Shown: positions 1 to 8,029, counted from the first letter of the stretch. The stretch: DNA of 64,000 nucleotides from Candidatus Anammoxibacter sp. (GCA_021777105.1 JAIQZQ010000101.1:28184-92183), one strand, 5' to 3'. Numbers and translations are program-made. The notes: generated from the sequence alone by a model not told the origin.

Positions 1-168
1 CCAGAAACCAACGCTGCTTTGTGAAGCTTCCAATAAATCATTAAAGATGTCACACGGTTGTTCAATTACAAAGACAGTAACGTGTGAACCAGGGATAAAA
101 GGGACTTGCAGTTCTACACGCCCTTTTTCTAAAACTTCAATATCATATTTCAAGGCTTTTTGAGGCAT
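1..168 (-). CDS. Putative type II antitoxin, 3'-partial at window edge
   Basis: The frame opens with ATG at 168 and is still open at base 1, giving 56 residues that start MPQKALKYDIEVLEKGR and end ASQSSVGFW. A GGGAG ribosome binding site lies nine bases upstream. The stretch E-L-x-V-P-F-x-P-G-x-x-V-T-V-x-V-I-E followed by a L-L-x-A-S-x-S-S-x-x-F-W tail resembles the short antitoxins that precede PIN or RelE toxins. That family link is from memory of the pattern. The toxin would lie beyond the left edge. It follows a frameshifted antitoxin-like gene on the same strand. Confidence 0.55.
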   Translation of the reverse strand, partial: MPQKALKYDIEVLEKGRVELQVPFIPGSHVTVFVIEQPCDIFNDLLEASQSSVGFW

Positions 169-237
169 AAATTAGCGCTCCCGTTGCTATTGATGTGTAA
201 TATAAAGCTCTAGTATAGCATAAAATGCTATTCAACG

Positions 238-422
238 CTATTCTCCCAATAAGAGTTTTGCTTCTTCAAGAGACAACTCTTCATCATTTTTCGCATCGTT
301 CATAGCCTTGGCAAGCCCTGATCTAAAAGAAGGTTTTCAATTCTTTTAAATGTTGTAAAACCAATTACAGCGCTTTTAATAGCGCCATTTTCCTCTGTAA
401 TGTAGGATTTGGCAATTTCCAT
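238..422 (-). pseudogene. Phd/YefM-like antitoxin with a one-base frameshift
   Basis: From ATG at 422 the frame reads MEIAKSYITEENGAIKSAV, then ...FKRIENLLLDQGL and a premature TGA near 301. Restoring one G in the GGCTTGCCAAGG stretch near 310-320 continues the protein as AKAMNDAKNDEELSLEEAKL and ends at TAG 238-240. The restored product of about 61 residues looks like the small antitoxins whose C-terminal helix carries a D-E-x-x-S-L-E-E-A motif. No toxin gene fits in the 70 bases before the next antitoxin. It is either a decayed orphan antitoxin or a base-call error. Confidence 0.55.
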
Positions 423-740
423 AATATACCATCTCAATGTTATAAATTTAGAAAACAACATGTTGCTTAATATCGTTGCTATTATTGCTTTTAATTTTAT
501 TATCGTCAATTGAAATGTATGCGTTTGGCTTGTCTTTGCTGATTATTCGTCAATAGATTTGGTTTGTATTTTGATTTGTTTCGCTTTTATTTGAATTTCC
601 ATTGGCGCGGCATTGCGGCGCCAATTGGGAATAAGCAGTAATGCCGTCAAAAGGAATTTGCCCTCCGCAGTGTTCTGTTTTCAAGATCTTACACTAACGG
701 TTACTCCAGAATCAAGTGTGTCGGCTGGTTGGCGAAGGGG
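423..740. other. Intergenic, no gene seen
   Basis: About 320 bases without a convincing reading frame. It contains one copy of a degenerate repeat at about 634-661 (core GTCAAAAGGAATTTGCC). A related copy lies at 1571-1600. Confidence 0.5.
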
Positions 741-1013
741 CTATTTATGCGATGTGATGTACTTGGATAATACTTCGTCCATATGAGTTTGCCATCCTTT
801 TCCCATGGATTTGAAATATTTAACAACTTGTGGGCTCAAACGAAGAGAAACTGGTATTTTAGTCGGAGATTTTTGAGCTCCTCGAATCCTTGGAGGAATA
901 CCAGGGTGCGCCTTCGATACCGGTTGCATGCATGCCGGCATTTCTTCGGTCAACGGAGGAGAATCGACAGCGTTCAATTCTTTTCTGGATATTTGGTAAG
1001 ACATTTTTTTCAT
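741..1013 (-). CDS. brnA: BrnA family antitoxin (DUF4415)
   Basis: This is the DNA-binding antitoxin of the BrnTA family. It neutralises the BrnT RNase toxin and represses its own operon. The C-terminal half carries the family pattern P-T-K-I-P-V-S-L-R-L-S-P-Q-V-V-K-Y-F-K-S-M-G-K-G-W followed by Q-T-H-M-D-E-V-L, a ribbon-helix-helix type end. The frame is open from 1028, but AAAGGA sits six to seven bases before the ATG at 1013, so the start MKKMSYQISRKE is preferred (90 residues). It lies directly downstream of a broken brnT on the same strand. The antitoxin shows no damage. Confidence 0.85.
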   Translation of the reverse strand: MKKMSYQISRKELNAVDSPPLTEEMPACMQPVSKAHPGIPPRIRGAQKSPTKIPVSLRLSPQVVKYFKSMGKGWQTHMDEVLSKYITSHK

Positions 1014-1256
1014 AATGTTTCCTTTCATGATTATTGGCTTTACGCAAACTTATAATCCAGATTATATCTGCGCGAAATGTATAAATTAATACATATAAGA
1101 TATTTCCTATGTAGCCCAATGCTATCCATCGGTCTTCGCCATAATCATATCGATCATCAATTGTTCAAGCGCAGTATCCAATTCAAAATTGTACGCAATT
1201 TCAAAATCTACACCATTATTCGCCTTTCGCCTATTCTCATCCTATTCGTAATGCAA
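1006..1256 (-). pseudogene. brnT: BrnT RNase toxin, inactivated by a stop codon and a frameshift
   Basis: Stitching frames gives a BrnT-like protein. It begins TTG-CAT-TAC-GAA at 1256, then TAG (1244-1242) where the family has Trp of the F-E-W-D-E start. It continues DENRRKANNGVDFEIAYNF to about 1165, then changes frame and reads DDRYDYGEDRWIALGYIGN... IIWIISLRKANNHERKHYEK, the typical BrnT end. The Trp-to-stop change is a single base and the shift is a one-base loss. The KHG usually found before VDFE is also shortened. The frame then runs into brnA with no stop of its own. Two independent lesions argue for real decay rather than one sequencing error. Confidence 0.75.
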
Positions 1257-1387
1257 ACCTTTATTGTATATGCAAATTGAGTTCGGAGTCAAACCTGTTT
1301 CTTAAAGTAATTCAATACAAATAATCCTTTTCAACATCCCACGAGGAGGTGATTAAACTTAACTTGCCCATTTAACTTTTAAATTTA

Positions 1388-1427
1388 GGGCACGGAAAGA
1401 AATAAATTGGTATTTCTTTCCGTGCCC
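1388..1427. terminator. 17-bp perfect inverted repeat with a 6-base loop
   Basis: GGGCACGGAAAGAAATA (1388-1404) and TATTTCTTTCCGTGCCC (1411-1427) are exact reverse complements around AATTGG. No clean T run follows on either strand, so a factor-independent terminator is only one reading. A mobile-element end or an RNA-protecting stem are others. It sits alone between a TA remnant and the Thoeris region. Confidence 0.5.
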
Positions 1428-1570
1428 TTATTAAAAAACACAGGCTAAAACTTTTCCTGTCCGACTATGCCAGATTTTTTCTTTTACTGACTGCTCCAGC
1501 TTTGTGCTCATGGAAAAAATGAAACTGCAAGGTTGTTTTGCTTACGTTTAAAAGTAATTAAGATTTAAGT

Positions 1571-1600
1571 AATGCGGTCAAAAGGAGATTTGACCCCTTG
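1571..1600. repeat. Degenerate dispersed repeat (second copy near 634-661)
   Basis: AGTAATGCGGTCAAAAGGAG here matches AGTAATGCCGTCAAAAGGAA at about 633 with few differences. The copies flank the brnTA remnant. They could be footprints of a lost mobile element, but no transposase is visible. Confidence 0.35.
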
Positions 1601-1918
1601 CGTTGACCTAGGCTTTCCCTGATATTTACAGAAGTCTACCCCATAATTTTTCGAGTAAAATTTTTGTTGCTATCAAAGAATTTGCTATTCGAAAAGGTGT
1701 TAACATTGCGATACTCTGACTGACTGTTAAGATTTGGCACAAGCCCACATCATTATAGGATACTAACAACCACACCGAGGTCTCAAGCTGCGAAGGCCTT
1801 CTGAACAAGATGATTGGAAAGCCGTGCTTGGTGGGAATGAACGTTTGGTTGAAATGGGAAGCTAGAAATATGGCGAAGCCTGTAGCTATTACGTCTGGTC
1901 TACCTAAGCTTCCCGCGC

Positions 1919-3271
1919 CTAATCTGAGAATCGTGGTTCGTTGGCTCTTGCCCAAATAGTATCCCAGTGCTGATAAAATGAATTTTCAGCACCTCTACGT
2001 CCTTTTTCAATTTTAAATACAATATTGTTTCTACTTTGATGATTAACTGAAACTACAGAAAAATAAATATAATCATCTACTATATATGTAATTTGAGTAG
2101 GAAACTCTCTGTATATTCTAATGAATACTTTATTACCTAATGTTTCATTCGTGTCTTTTAGATTTAACGTTTTAATAAAATTTGATAAGCTTTCTTTCAT
2201 TTCTTTTCTAAATTCTGCAATTTCTCTTCCTACTAAAGCTCCTCTTGCATTTACAAATTCACTTTCAGGATCTAATGTAAGGATTTCAACCGAAAAGTTA
2301 GATTTGTTTTTTTGAGCTTCTCTAATATTCGGAAGATATTCAACCAACCCTTGTAAATTTGTTGTCAATATTCTAATTTTCCTCTTTGCATTTGAAAATA
2401 TTGTAGAAAAATTAGCTTCTTCTCTCGAAGAAAACACCGTGCTACTATACTCTACCTCCGTACCACTAGGATCAAGTTTGCCCCAAACCGGGCAAACAGC
2501 CGGGTACAGTTTTCTTACAAAGTTTTCTTCATAATGTTTTTCAAATTCTGCAATATCTGTATCGCTAATTTGTGTATGTTCTTTTATCCATGCACCTAGA
2601 AATGTATGAAAATATTTCCTGTCGTCTTTATTACCAAAAGGGACAAGCTTGTTAGAAGTCTTTTCAAAAAAAGGAACTATTGATGAAAATGAATTTCTAT
2701 GTTTTTCAAATTCATTACACAGTTTGCCCCAAATTGATGAAGCAGAAATTGCGCATGAACCAACAGGATAATTAAGCCTCCCAATTAAGTCACTAAAGTT
2801 GCTTACAGATTGTTTTTTTTCTTCGCCATCCTTTAAAGGTAATCCAATCTGATTAACTTGTATAACTGGTTTTGTTTTTGCTAAAGCATATCCAATTTCC
2901 ATAGAAACATTTAGATTTGATATTGATAAATCTGCAATACAAAAATGAGAATTATCAATTTTTCTCAAAACGTTATCTAATAAATCAACGGATAAACCTG
3001 CCCCTGTGTCTGCTCTTTCAAGTTTAATAGGTTTATAATTTCTAATTATTTTGTTAATAAAGTTTTGATAAAATGCATCATTTATTGCAAATATAAGTAA
3101 ATAGTAAAAATTTGTTTGCCATTTGTCAGAAAATTTTGTTTTTTCTTTTGGGTTCACACTATCACCTAAATTGTAAGGCATCAATATAAAGCCGTTGAGG
3201 TTAAGTATTTGACCTTCAGTACTGATAGTATTTTGTTTCTCTTTGCTTGGCGTTTCTTTTTTTTTGCTCAT
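1919..3271 (-). CDS. TIR-like / deoxyribosyltransferase-like plus PLD-like two-domain protein next to Thoeris
   Basis: About 450 residues. The N-terminal 160 residues resemble the TIR-like and nucleoside 2-deoxyribosyltransferase-like fold: an early hydrophobic strand (FILMPYNLGD), a mid R-A-D segment, then HFCIADLSISNLNVSMEIGYA and a strand KPVIQV. This is the pattern of a nucleotide-binding domain with an acidic residue after the I-A-D strand and an N-V-x-x-E-I-G-Y-A helix. The C-terminal half (about residues 280-450) resembles the PLD-like/DUF5919-type regulator domain: IRILTTNLQGLVEYLP, then VEILTLDPESEFVNARG, then ITYIVDDYIYFSVV. An ATG at 3283 is also in frame, but GGGG lies seven bases before the ATG at 3271 (MSKKKE), so that start is preferred. 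It lies 350 bases downstream of thsB on the same strand. Role unknown; an accessory defence effector is an inference. Confidence 0.6.
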   Translation of the reverse strand: MSKKKETPSKEKQNTISTEGQILNLNGFILMPYNLGDSVNPKEKTKFSDKWQTNFYYLLIFAINDAFYQNFINKIIRNYKPIKLERADTGAGLSVDLLDNVLRKIDNSHFCIADLSISNLNVSMEIGYALAKTKPVIQVNQIGLPLKDGEEKKQSVSNFSDLIGRLNYPVGSCAISASSIWGKLCNEFEKHRNSFSSIVPFFEKTSNKLVPFGNKDDRKYFHTFLGAWIKEHTQISDTDIAEFEKHYEENFVRKLYPAVCPVWGKLDPSGTEVEYSSTVFSSREEANFSTIFSNAKRKIRILTTNLQGLVEYLPNIREAQKNKSNFSVEILTLDPESEFVNARGALVGREIAEFRKEMKESLSNFIKTLNLKDTNETLGNKVFIRIYREFPTQITYIVDDYIYFSVVSVNHQSRNNIVFKIEKGRRGAENSFYQHWDTIWARANEPRFSD

Positions 3272-3282
3272 TTTATTCCCCA

Positions 3283-3498
3283 TTAAATTATTATTAGTGA
3301 GCAGGATGCCATTAGCCCCACATCTATGTGCCTGCTTATATATACTATTCTTTGAGTAAATGATTTTTCTAATACAGAAAAGATTGGATTTAAAATTGAA
3401 GCATTTGAATTGGACACATCTACAATCAGTGTAAAAATATTCATAGTTCCTTTCATAGGAAAGAATTTATTTGCATCTTCCATAAAGACTAATTTCAT
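3283..3498 (-). CDS. Small hypothetical protein, doubtful
   Basis: A 71-codon frame (starting MKLVFMEDANKFFPMKG) whose TAA overlaps the possible ATG at 3283 of the downstream gene as TAATG, an arrangement seen in translationally coupled genes. I recognise no domain. The C-terminal half is hydrophobic and Ser/Ile-rich. It could be a real coupled leader gene or a chance frame between thsB and the TIR-like gene. Confidence 0.25.
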   Translation of the reverse strand: MKLVFMEDANKFFPMKGTMNIFTLIVDVSNSNASILNPIFSVLEKSFTQRIVYISRHIDVGLMASCSLIII

Positions 3499-3635
3499 AA
3501 AATTTACTATCTGTTTGGTTGACTAATGTTTGCCATAACCAGCTGAAGCAAAGTGTCGTTTTTTTTGAAGTGTAGCAAAAACAAAGATGGCGCTTTACGG
3601 AAGTCAAGTTTATGACTTTGTTAGGGCTTTTATCG

Positions 3636-4133
3636 TTAGTTTTCGCTTCTTATTTTGATGGCTTCTTCAACGGCATTCTCTAAGTGTCGTGCTATCCAAG
3701 AATAACGGTCTTTACTATTTGTTCCAACGGGGTTGTAACACTTAACAATGCAGGATAATTTCTCCCCGGTATTACCATAACCAATATAGTCAAAAGGGTT
3801 TTCACCTTTATTTGCTATGTAACCCTCAATATTCTTTAGCCCATGTATGCGTACACCAACCACACCCATACCTTCATCCCATGATTTGATTATTTCATGG
3901 TTTATCCATTTTCGGTCTGCCGTATCTTCACCAACAAGGACAACTGTACAGGAGCGACCTTTCATTTGTTGGGTGATCCATCTTTTTATAGCTGAGTCTT
4001 TACCGCTTGTGACTGTTTCCCAGTCATTGTCGGTTGCAGGCCTATTTGCCTCTAAAGCACCGATATTACGCACCTGCGAAACACGCATCACGTCTGGCTT
4101 GTAGTGAAAACTGTAAAATACACGTCTAACCAT
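3636..4133 (-). CDS. thsB: ThsB: Thoeris TIR-like sensor (DUF1863/MTH538 fold)
   Basis: ThsB recognises phage infection and makes a cyclic ADP-ribose type signal that activates ThsA. The 165-residue product starts MVRRVFYSFHYKPDVMRVSQVRN, the signature opening of ThsB/TIR-like DUF1863 proteins. It continues with a SCTVVLVGEDTADRKWINHEI strand-helix and the motif NPFDYIGYG also found in the Bacillus ThsB. The catalytic Glu expected near the W-I-N-H-E segment is present. The start codon is three bases after the thsA stop, so the two are one transcription unit. No damage is seen. Confidence 0.9.
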   Translation of the reverse strand: MVRRVFYSFHYKPDVMRVSQVRNIGALEANRPATDNDWETVTSGKDSAIKRWITQQMKGRSCTVVLVGEDTADRKWINHEIIKSWDEGMGVVGVRIHGLKNIEGYIANKGENPFDYIGYGNTGEKLSCIVKCYNPVGTNSKDRYSWIARHLENAVEEAIKIRSEN

Positions 4134-4136
4134 ATT

Positions 4137-5570
4137 TCACTCTTTTGATATTAGGTTAATTATATGAATGACTTTTGAAATTAGATGATCTGGTTTTTCT
4201 ACATTTTTGCCAAGTTCGTTAACCGCTGCTATTAACTGTTTATTGGACACGTCATAATATTTTGAAACTTCTACCATTACCTCTTCCCAGATATCTTTTG
4301 CCATAAACCCGCTACAGCCTATTGGGATTATTGCTAAACCTAATTCTTGAGCGATGTTGAACTCTTCTTTCATTCCGTCTGATAAAACCACATCTCCTTC
4401 AAGCAACTTGTTTCCCATAAAAAACAAAGCAATTCCGGCAGAACCAATTATTTCGTATCTATATTTCGTCCAGGTTTTTTCCCTTAATTGAGGATCTTCA
4501 ATATATTGAGGAAATGGTTTCATATTGAGATAATCATTAACATGCCCATTGTTATATCCGTAAATAGATTGTATAGCACCTGTAATAAAGGCATTCCCAA
4601 TGCCAAGTCCAATCCCTGAAGATATTTTATAATTATTTGCTATCAAAGTGGCGCCTAATTTGTACAAAAATGTTTCGACTTCTGATTGCGCCCATTGACC
4701 GAAATCGTGGGCACTCCCAGATAAGAAAACTGTTCGCCTGTTATAACCCCGTTCAACCTTACAAAGGATATCCGTAATATCGGAATATTTGTCTACAAGA
4801 AGCGTTTTCATTTGGAAACGCGCAAGATCTTTTATAAGTAAGTCTTGTCTTGTAACAGCATTGCTAAATTGCGCTTCATTATCGTAATCATCAACATGAC
4901 ACCTTTTGAAAATACAGTAATGTTGACGCTGATGCTCTTCAAAATAAACCCTGACTCTAGCCATAATGTAATCAAGATTCGGATCAGTAAAGCTAAAGCC
5001 AATGAATAGAAATGTCTTAGATACAAGGTCTCCTGACAATGCTGTTATGTATGGTGCCTTTTTTAAAGCGTATTTCTCATAATCATCTTTTGTTAATATA
5101 GCAGAATCAGGATGATCGATATCTCCATGCATTTTATATACAATTGCATTTCTCTTTTGTTTCGTCAATGCTAAATGGTTATTTGTATATTTTACGTCAA
5201 CAATCTTTCCTGATTTTTCTAATGACTTTTCGATCAATTTATCATAGTTTGTCGTCCAAAATGTTTTTATGGGCAATCGAGATAAAACATCATGGTTCTT
5301 GGTCGGCTCTTTGGCTGTTGCAATATTGTTCATTAATTGCTGGCTAATTCTATTTCTACCATTATCATTGAGATAATATTGAGCAACGCCAACTAAGTCA
5401 TGCTCTTCATCAACATCAAGCTCTAATTCATCAGCGAGAGGTCTAATCAACTCTTTCCAGTTTACGTAACCTGCAGATGAAGATAACCCCGCGCCTGCAA
5501 ATATAGCGACGTTATTCTCTTCTAATTCATTCAAAAAACGTTGGATAAATAGGTCGTGTTCTTTTGTCAT
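4137..5570 (-). CDS. thsA: ThsA: Thoeris SIR2-SLOG NADase effector
   Basis: ThsA degrades NAD+ when its C-terminal SLOG domain binds the signal made by ThsB, stopping the infected cell. The N-terminal SIR2 domain shows AIFAGAGLSSSAGYVNW, the FWTTNYDKLIEK strand with catalytic Asn108, and YKMHGD with His148 (numbered from the chosen start). Both sit four residues before their equivalents in Bacillus cereus ThsA. The family motif LVSKTFLFIGFSFTDPNLDYI is intact. The SLOG part starts near residue 285 with TVFLSGSAHDFGQW, then a glycine-rich GIGLGIGNAF loop. The frame is open from 5636, but the ATG at 5570 (MTKEHDLFIQRF) gives 477 residues, the family length, and aligns with known N-termini. It is followed three bases later by thsB. 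Confidence 0.93.
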   Translation of the reverse strand: MTKEHDLFIQRFLNELEENNVAIFAGAGLSSSAGYVNWKELIRPLADELELDVDEEHDLVGVAQYYLNDNGRNRISQQLMNNIATAKEPTKNHDVLSRLPIKTFWTTNYDKLIEKSLEKSGKIVDVKYTNNHLALTKQKRNAIVYKMHGDIDHPDSAILTKDDYEKYALKKAPYITALSGDLVSKTFLFIGFSFTDPNLDYIMARVRVYFEEHQRQHYCIFKRCHVDDYDNEAQFSNAVTRQDLLIKDLARFQMKTLLVDKYSDITDILCKVERGYNRRTVFLSGSAHDFGQWAQSEVETFLYKLGATLIANNYKISSGIGLGIGNAFITGAIQSIYGYNNGHVNDYLNMKPFPQYIEDPQLREKTWTKYRYEIIGSAGIALFFMGNKLLEGDVVLSDGMKEEFNIAQELGLAIIPIGCSGFMAKDIWEEVMVEVSKYYDVSNKQLIAAVNELGKNVEKPDHLISKVIHIINLISKE

Positions 5571-5926
5571 ATATGTATCTGAATAATCATAAAAGTGCGG
5601 AAAATCACAGAACCCTACAACTAAAGAGATGAACAATTTCTGTTCGTCTCCCGCAAGTTTTATTAAATTTTATAATATTCTGGGATTTAGATATAAAATA
5701 CGGCAAATCACTTATAGATAACATACCTATACAGGATGTTATTTATAAACAGTAGTTAGTCTATGCCTTATATTTGTGAGCTATTTATAAAGCCTACCAA
5801 TGCTTGTTTAATATGTCTTTTTGTTCCAAAACTGATGGTTGGAATTGTAGCATTTTGATTTTTGTATGTCAACCAAAGTGTCGCCTACGTTCATAGAGTG
5901 GTATTTTAGCCTTTTTTCATGGCAAA

Positions 5927-5960
5927 ACCATTACATTTTGTAATGGTGCCTTGTAATGGT
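5927..5960. repeat. Inverted repeat ACCATTACA/TGTAATGGT plus a third direct copy
   Basis: ACCATTACA (5927-5935) and TGTAATGGT (5939-5947) form a 9-bp inverted repeat with a 3-base centre. A further TGTAATGGT lies at 5952-5960. It could be a binding site upstream of the Thoeris operon, but it is about 360 bases from the thsA start, so the link is weak. Confidence 0.4.
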
Positions 5961-6137
5961 TTGCGGTTTTTGATGTAAAACAGCTTATACTACCGCATAG
6001 TCGGTTATAGGCAATAAGGTGTGTATGTACAGGGCTTACAGTCTAAGAGGGGTTGAGATTTTTTAGACGAAAAAGAGCAAAAAAAGTTTTTTTATTTTTA
6101 AGGTCGAAATAGGCCCACGAAGATGAGAATTAAAAAA

Positions 6138-6190
6138 GCAGTTTGCAATTGGCAGTTTGCAGTTTGCAGTTGGCAAAAAGCAAAAAGCGG
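6138..6190. repeat. Short tandem GCAGTTTGCA / TTGGCA repeats
   Basis: Imperfect repeats of GCAGTTTGCA and CAATTGGCA units followed by AAAAAGCAAAAAGCG. A related scrap (GCAATTGGCAGTTGC) lies near 25990. This looks like slippage-prone simple sequence. Confidence 0.5.
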
Positions 6191-6348
6191 AAACCGCAGT
6201 AAAGATCTGGGATTTTTGAGATTGTAATACAACGCGAAGCAGGGGCTTCGGGCATTTGACGTAGCCAAGTAGGGGCTTGGTTACGAGGTTGGTTTCGTTG
6301 TAAGTGTTCACACACCTCTTGTCCTATTCTCAATACACACCCATCAAT

Positions 6349-6366
6349 CACCTCTTTTTAGAGGTG
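6349..6366. repeat. Interspersed hairpin, variant CACCTC-TTTTTA-GAGGTG
   Basis: A 6-bp stem with the loop TTTTTA, the same loop as copies at 11279, 11875 and 47090. The second stem pair is A-T here instead of C-G, and both arms changed together. That compensatory change suggests selection on the folded form. Confidence 0.55.
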
Positions 6367-6607
6367 GGGCTGGTAGTTTACTGGTTTCTGGATACTTGAT
6401 TCCGGCGTGAAGAAAGAAAGATAGATAGTGTTGATTCCTGTTTGTTGGTTTTATAAAGTGAGAGGTGTGTGGCGATTAGGGCTTGAGGTTGGTAACGATG
6501 GAGTAAAAATCCTGTTTTTCCTGCATTACACATCCATCCATATTGCGGAAGTGTCGATATGGATGAACGTAAAGACAAAGGCTATCCTTTTGGGAGTATA
6601 TCACTCA

Positions 6608-7327
6608 TTATTCTTCCTTCTCCTGCCCAACGCCTTCTTCACATTCCCTTTCCATCTCAATCAACCGTTTTTCCCTTTCCAGCTCCCTTGCCAGTTCTTC
6701 TTCACTTGGCAGATACAACATGTATTTGGAAGCAAAAAGCTGTTTGTTTTCGTTTAGTATTGAGTACTTTACAATGGCTTTATCTTTTTCAGTGCAAAGA
6801 ATAAGGCCCACAGTCGGGTTGTCATCCTCGACTTTTTGCAGGTCGTCAAACATGCGCATATACATATCCATCTGGCCCACATCCTGATGTGTCAATTCGC
6901 CGGTTTTCAAATCAACCAGAACAAAGCATTTCAGGTGGTAGTTGTAAAAGACCAGATCTATATAAAACTCTTTTGTTTCAGTAGAGATCCGTTTTTGACG
7001 GGCGACAAACGCAAAGCCTTTGCCCAGTTCAAGTAGAAAGGATTGTATATTGTCAATAATTGCTTTTTCTATATCGGATTCGCGCACTATTGCCGATTCC
7101 GGCAATCCCAGGAAATCCAGTATATATGGATTCTTGATACTGTCAGATGGTTTGGATACGGTATGTCCCTCTCCGGCTAATTTTATAACGCTTGCTTTAT
7201 CATTGCTTTTTAACAATCTTGCAAAAAGGAGTGTGTGAATCTGGCGTTGAAGGTGATTAACCTCCCAATTCTCTTTTTCCGACTCAATTTCGTAAAACAA
7301 GCGTTCATTGCGATTTTCTATCCTCAT
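6608..7327 (-). pseudogene. DUF1016/YhcG-type PD-(D/E)XK nuclease, C-terminal part of a split gene
   Basis: The 239-residue product begins MRIENRNERLFYEIESEKENW and carries the YhcG nuclease domain: a D in FYIDLVFYN and the D-x-K of CFVLVDLKTGELTHQDVGQM. These proteins are often found beside type I restriction genes and are thought to act on DNA. The Glu-rich tail is unusual but plausible. The N-terminal half lies just upstream in another frame. The junction reads TAATG, so the C-terminal part could still be made by coupled re-initiation. Confidence 0.75.
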
Positions 7328-7794
7328 TAAGATTCTATAATGAGACCATCCAATCCAAGCTTGGGTGAAAACCCTAAATCAGCCTCTTTTTTGCCGACCG
7401 CAAGTGACATATCATTCAATATGCCACTTTGGGTGTGGCATTTTTCCTTCTTATCCAATTCGCCACATCCAATGTGGCGGATCTCCGGAGAACGTTCCGT
7501 ATAAGCGGTATAAAAATTTCTGAAATAACGTAAATTCGTGGTAGAAAAACCTCTGCCGTACTTATCGGTTAATTTTTTTGACAATTTCCCGATAACCTGT
7601 TTGCCATATTCGGCCCTGCCTTTACCCTGTTGAATCTCATCAACAATTTCACGCCCTATTAGCCAGTAGGCAATTACCATGTTGCCATTAACAGCCCTGA
7701 CAACATTTGACCGGGCCTGTTCAAGTATTGAAACAACCCGGTCGAAAATATTTGTTCCACATGGTTTTATTATTTTATTAGCGTCCTTAGTCAT
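7327..7794 (-). pseudogene. DUF1016/YhcG-type protein, N-terminal part of a split gene
   Basis: A 155-residue product with the DUF1016 N-terminal domain: IAYWLIGREIVDEIQQGKGRA, YGKQVIGKLSKKLT and GRGFSTTNLRYFRNFY. After FSPKLG the frame runs into LDGLIIES-stop, whereas the family has L-S/G-W-S-H-Y-R-x-L-M-R-V-E-N. That sequence (GWSHYRILMRIEN) is present one frame over. Removing five bases of the GGATTGGAT duplication on the minus strand (7348-7356) restores one open frame. A short tandem duplication has therefore split an otherwise intact gene, or the region is slippage-prone. Confidence 0.75.
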
Positions 7795-7812
7795 ATTAAA
7801 CTCCGCTCTCTG

Positions 7813-8029
7813 TTAATTGGAACTGCTCTTTTTCTCACTTTGCCCCTCCGTATCAATTAAAGTCAATATCTCCTGTAATTCATCAACACACGCATTCAGC
7901 TCGGTTATGGCGTCGCTCGCCAATACCTGCGGTTTGGGGAGGGAGTTTGTGTTTTCAAGCCCTTCATCCTTCATCCTTTAACCATGTAATATCAAGGTTG
8001 TAGCCGCGTTTTTTTATTTGAGAAAGTGT
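7813..8029 (-). pseudogene. hsdM: HsdM C-terminal remnant (type I DNA methyltransferase)
   Basis: The minus strand reads TLSQIKKRGYNLDITWLKDEG, then hits TGA. After removing one copy of a 7-base duplication (CTTCATC twice at 7962-7975 on the plus strand) it continues LENTNSLPKPQVLASDAI and TELNACVDELQEIL to a stop at 7813. That is the familiar end of type I modification subunits (E-I-K...N-L-D-I-x-W-L-K-D-E, then L-P-x-P). The rest of the gene upstream is gone. hsdM next to a DUF1016 gene is a common arrangement, so this is the stump of a type I locus. Confidence 0.6.

Larger units (their letters stand above)
1257..1918. other. Intergenic region with a strong hairpin, no recognised gene
   Basis: A 109-codon minus-strand frame at 1626-1955 overlaps the end of the next gene and resembles nothing I know, so it is not called. 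A perfect ribosome-binding-like GGAGGTGAT at about 1344-1352 has no gene behind it, only a few codons. The notable structure is the 17-bp hairpin at 1388-1427. Confidence 0.5.
5571..6607. other. Long intergenic region with small repeats
   Basis: About one kilobase between thsA and the DUF1016 gene with no convincing coding frame. It holds a three-copy TGTAATGGT motif near 5927-5960, a simple repeat of GCAGTTTGCA-like units at about 6138-6190, and one interspersed CACCTC-TTTTTA-GAGGTG hairpin at 6349-6366. Confidence 0.6.

Noticed and set aside
1626..1955. 109-codon minus-strand frame downstream of the TIR-like gene
   Set aside because: It overlaps the end of that gene, lacks a ribosome binding site and resembles no family; treated as chance.
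3534..3630. Possible integron attC site between thsB and the TIR-like gene (GCCATAAC ... GTTAGGGC as imperfect inverted ends)
   Set aside because: The ends do not fit the R-Y-Y-Y-A-A-C / G-T-T-R-R-R-Y consensus, inner arms do not pair properly, and there is no integrase or array.
6428..6804. Plus-strand frames at 6.4-6.8 kb
   Set aside because: They lie opposite the DUF1016 C-terminal gene and simple repeats, with no protein-like pattern.
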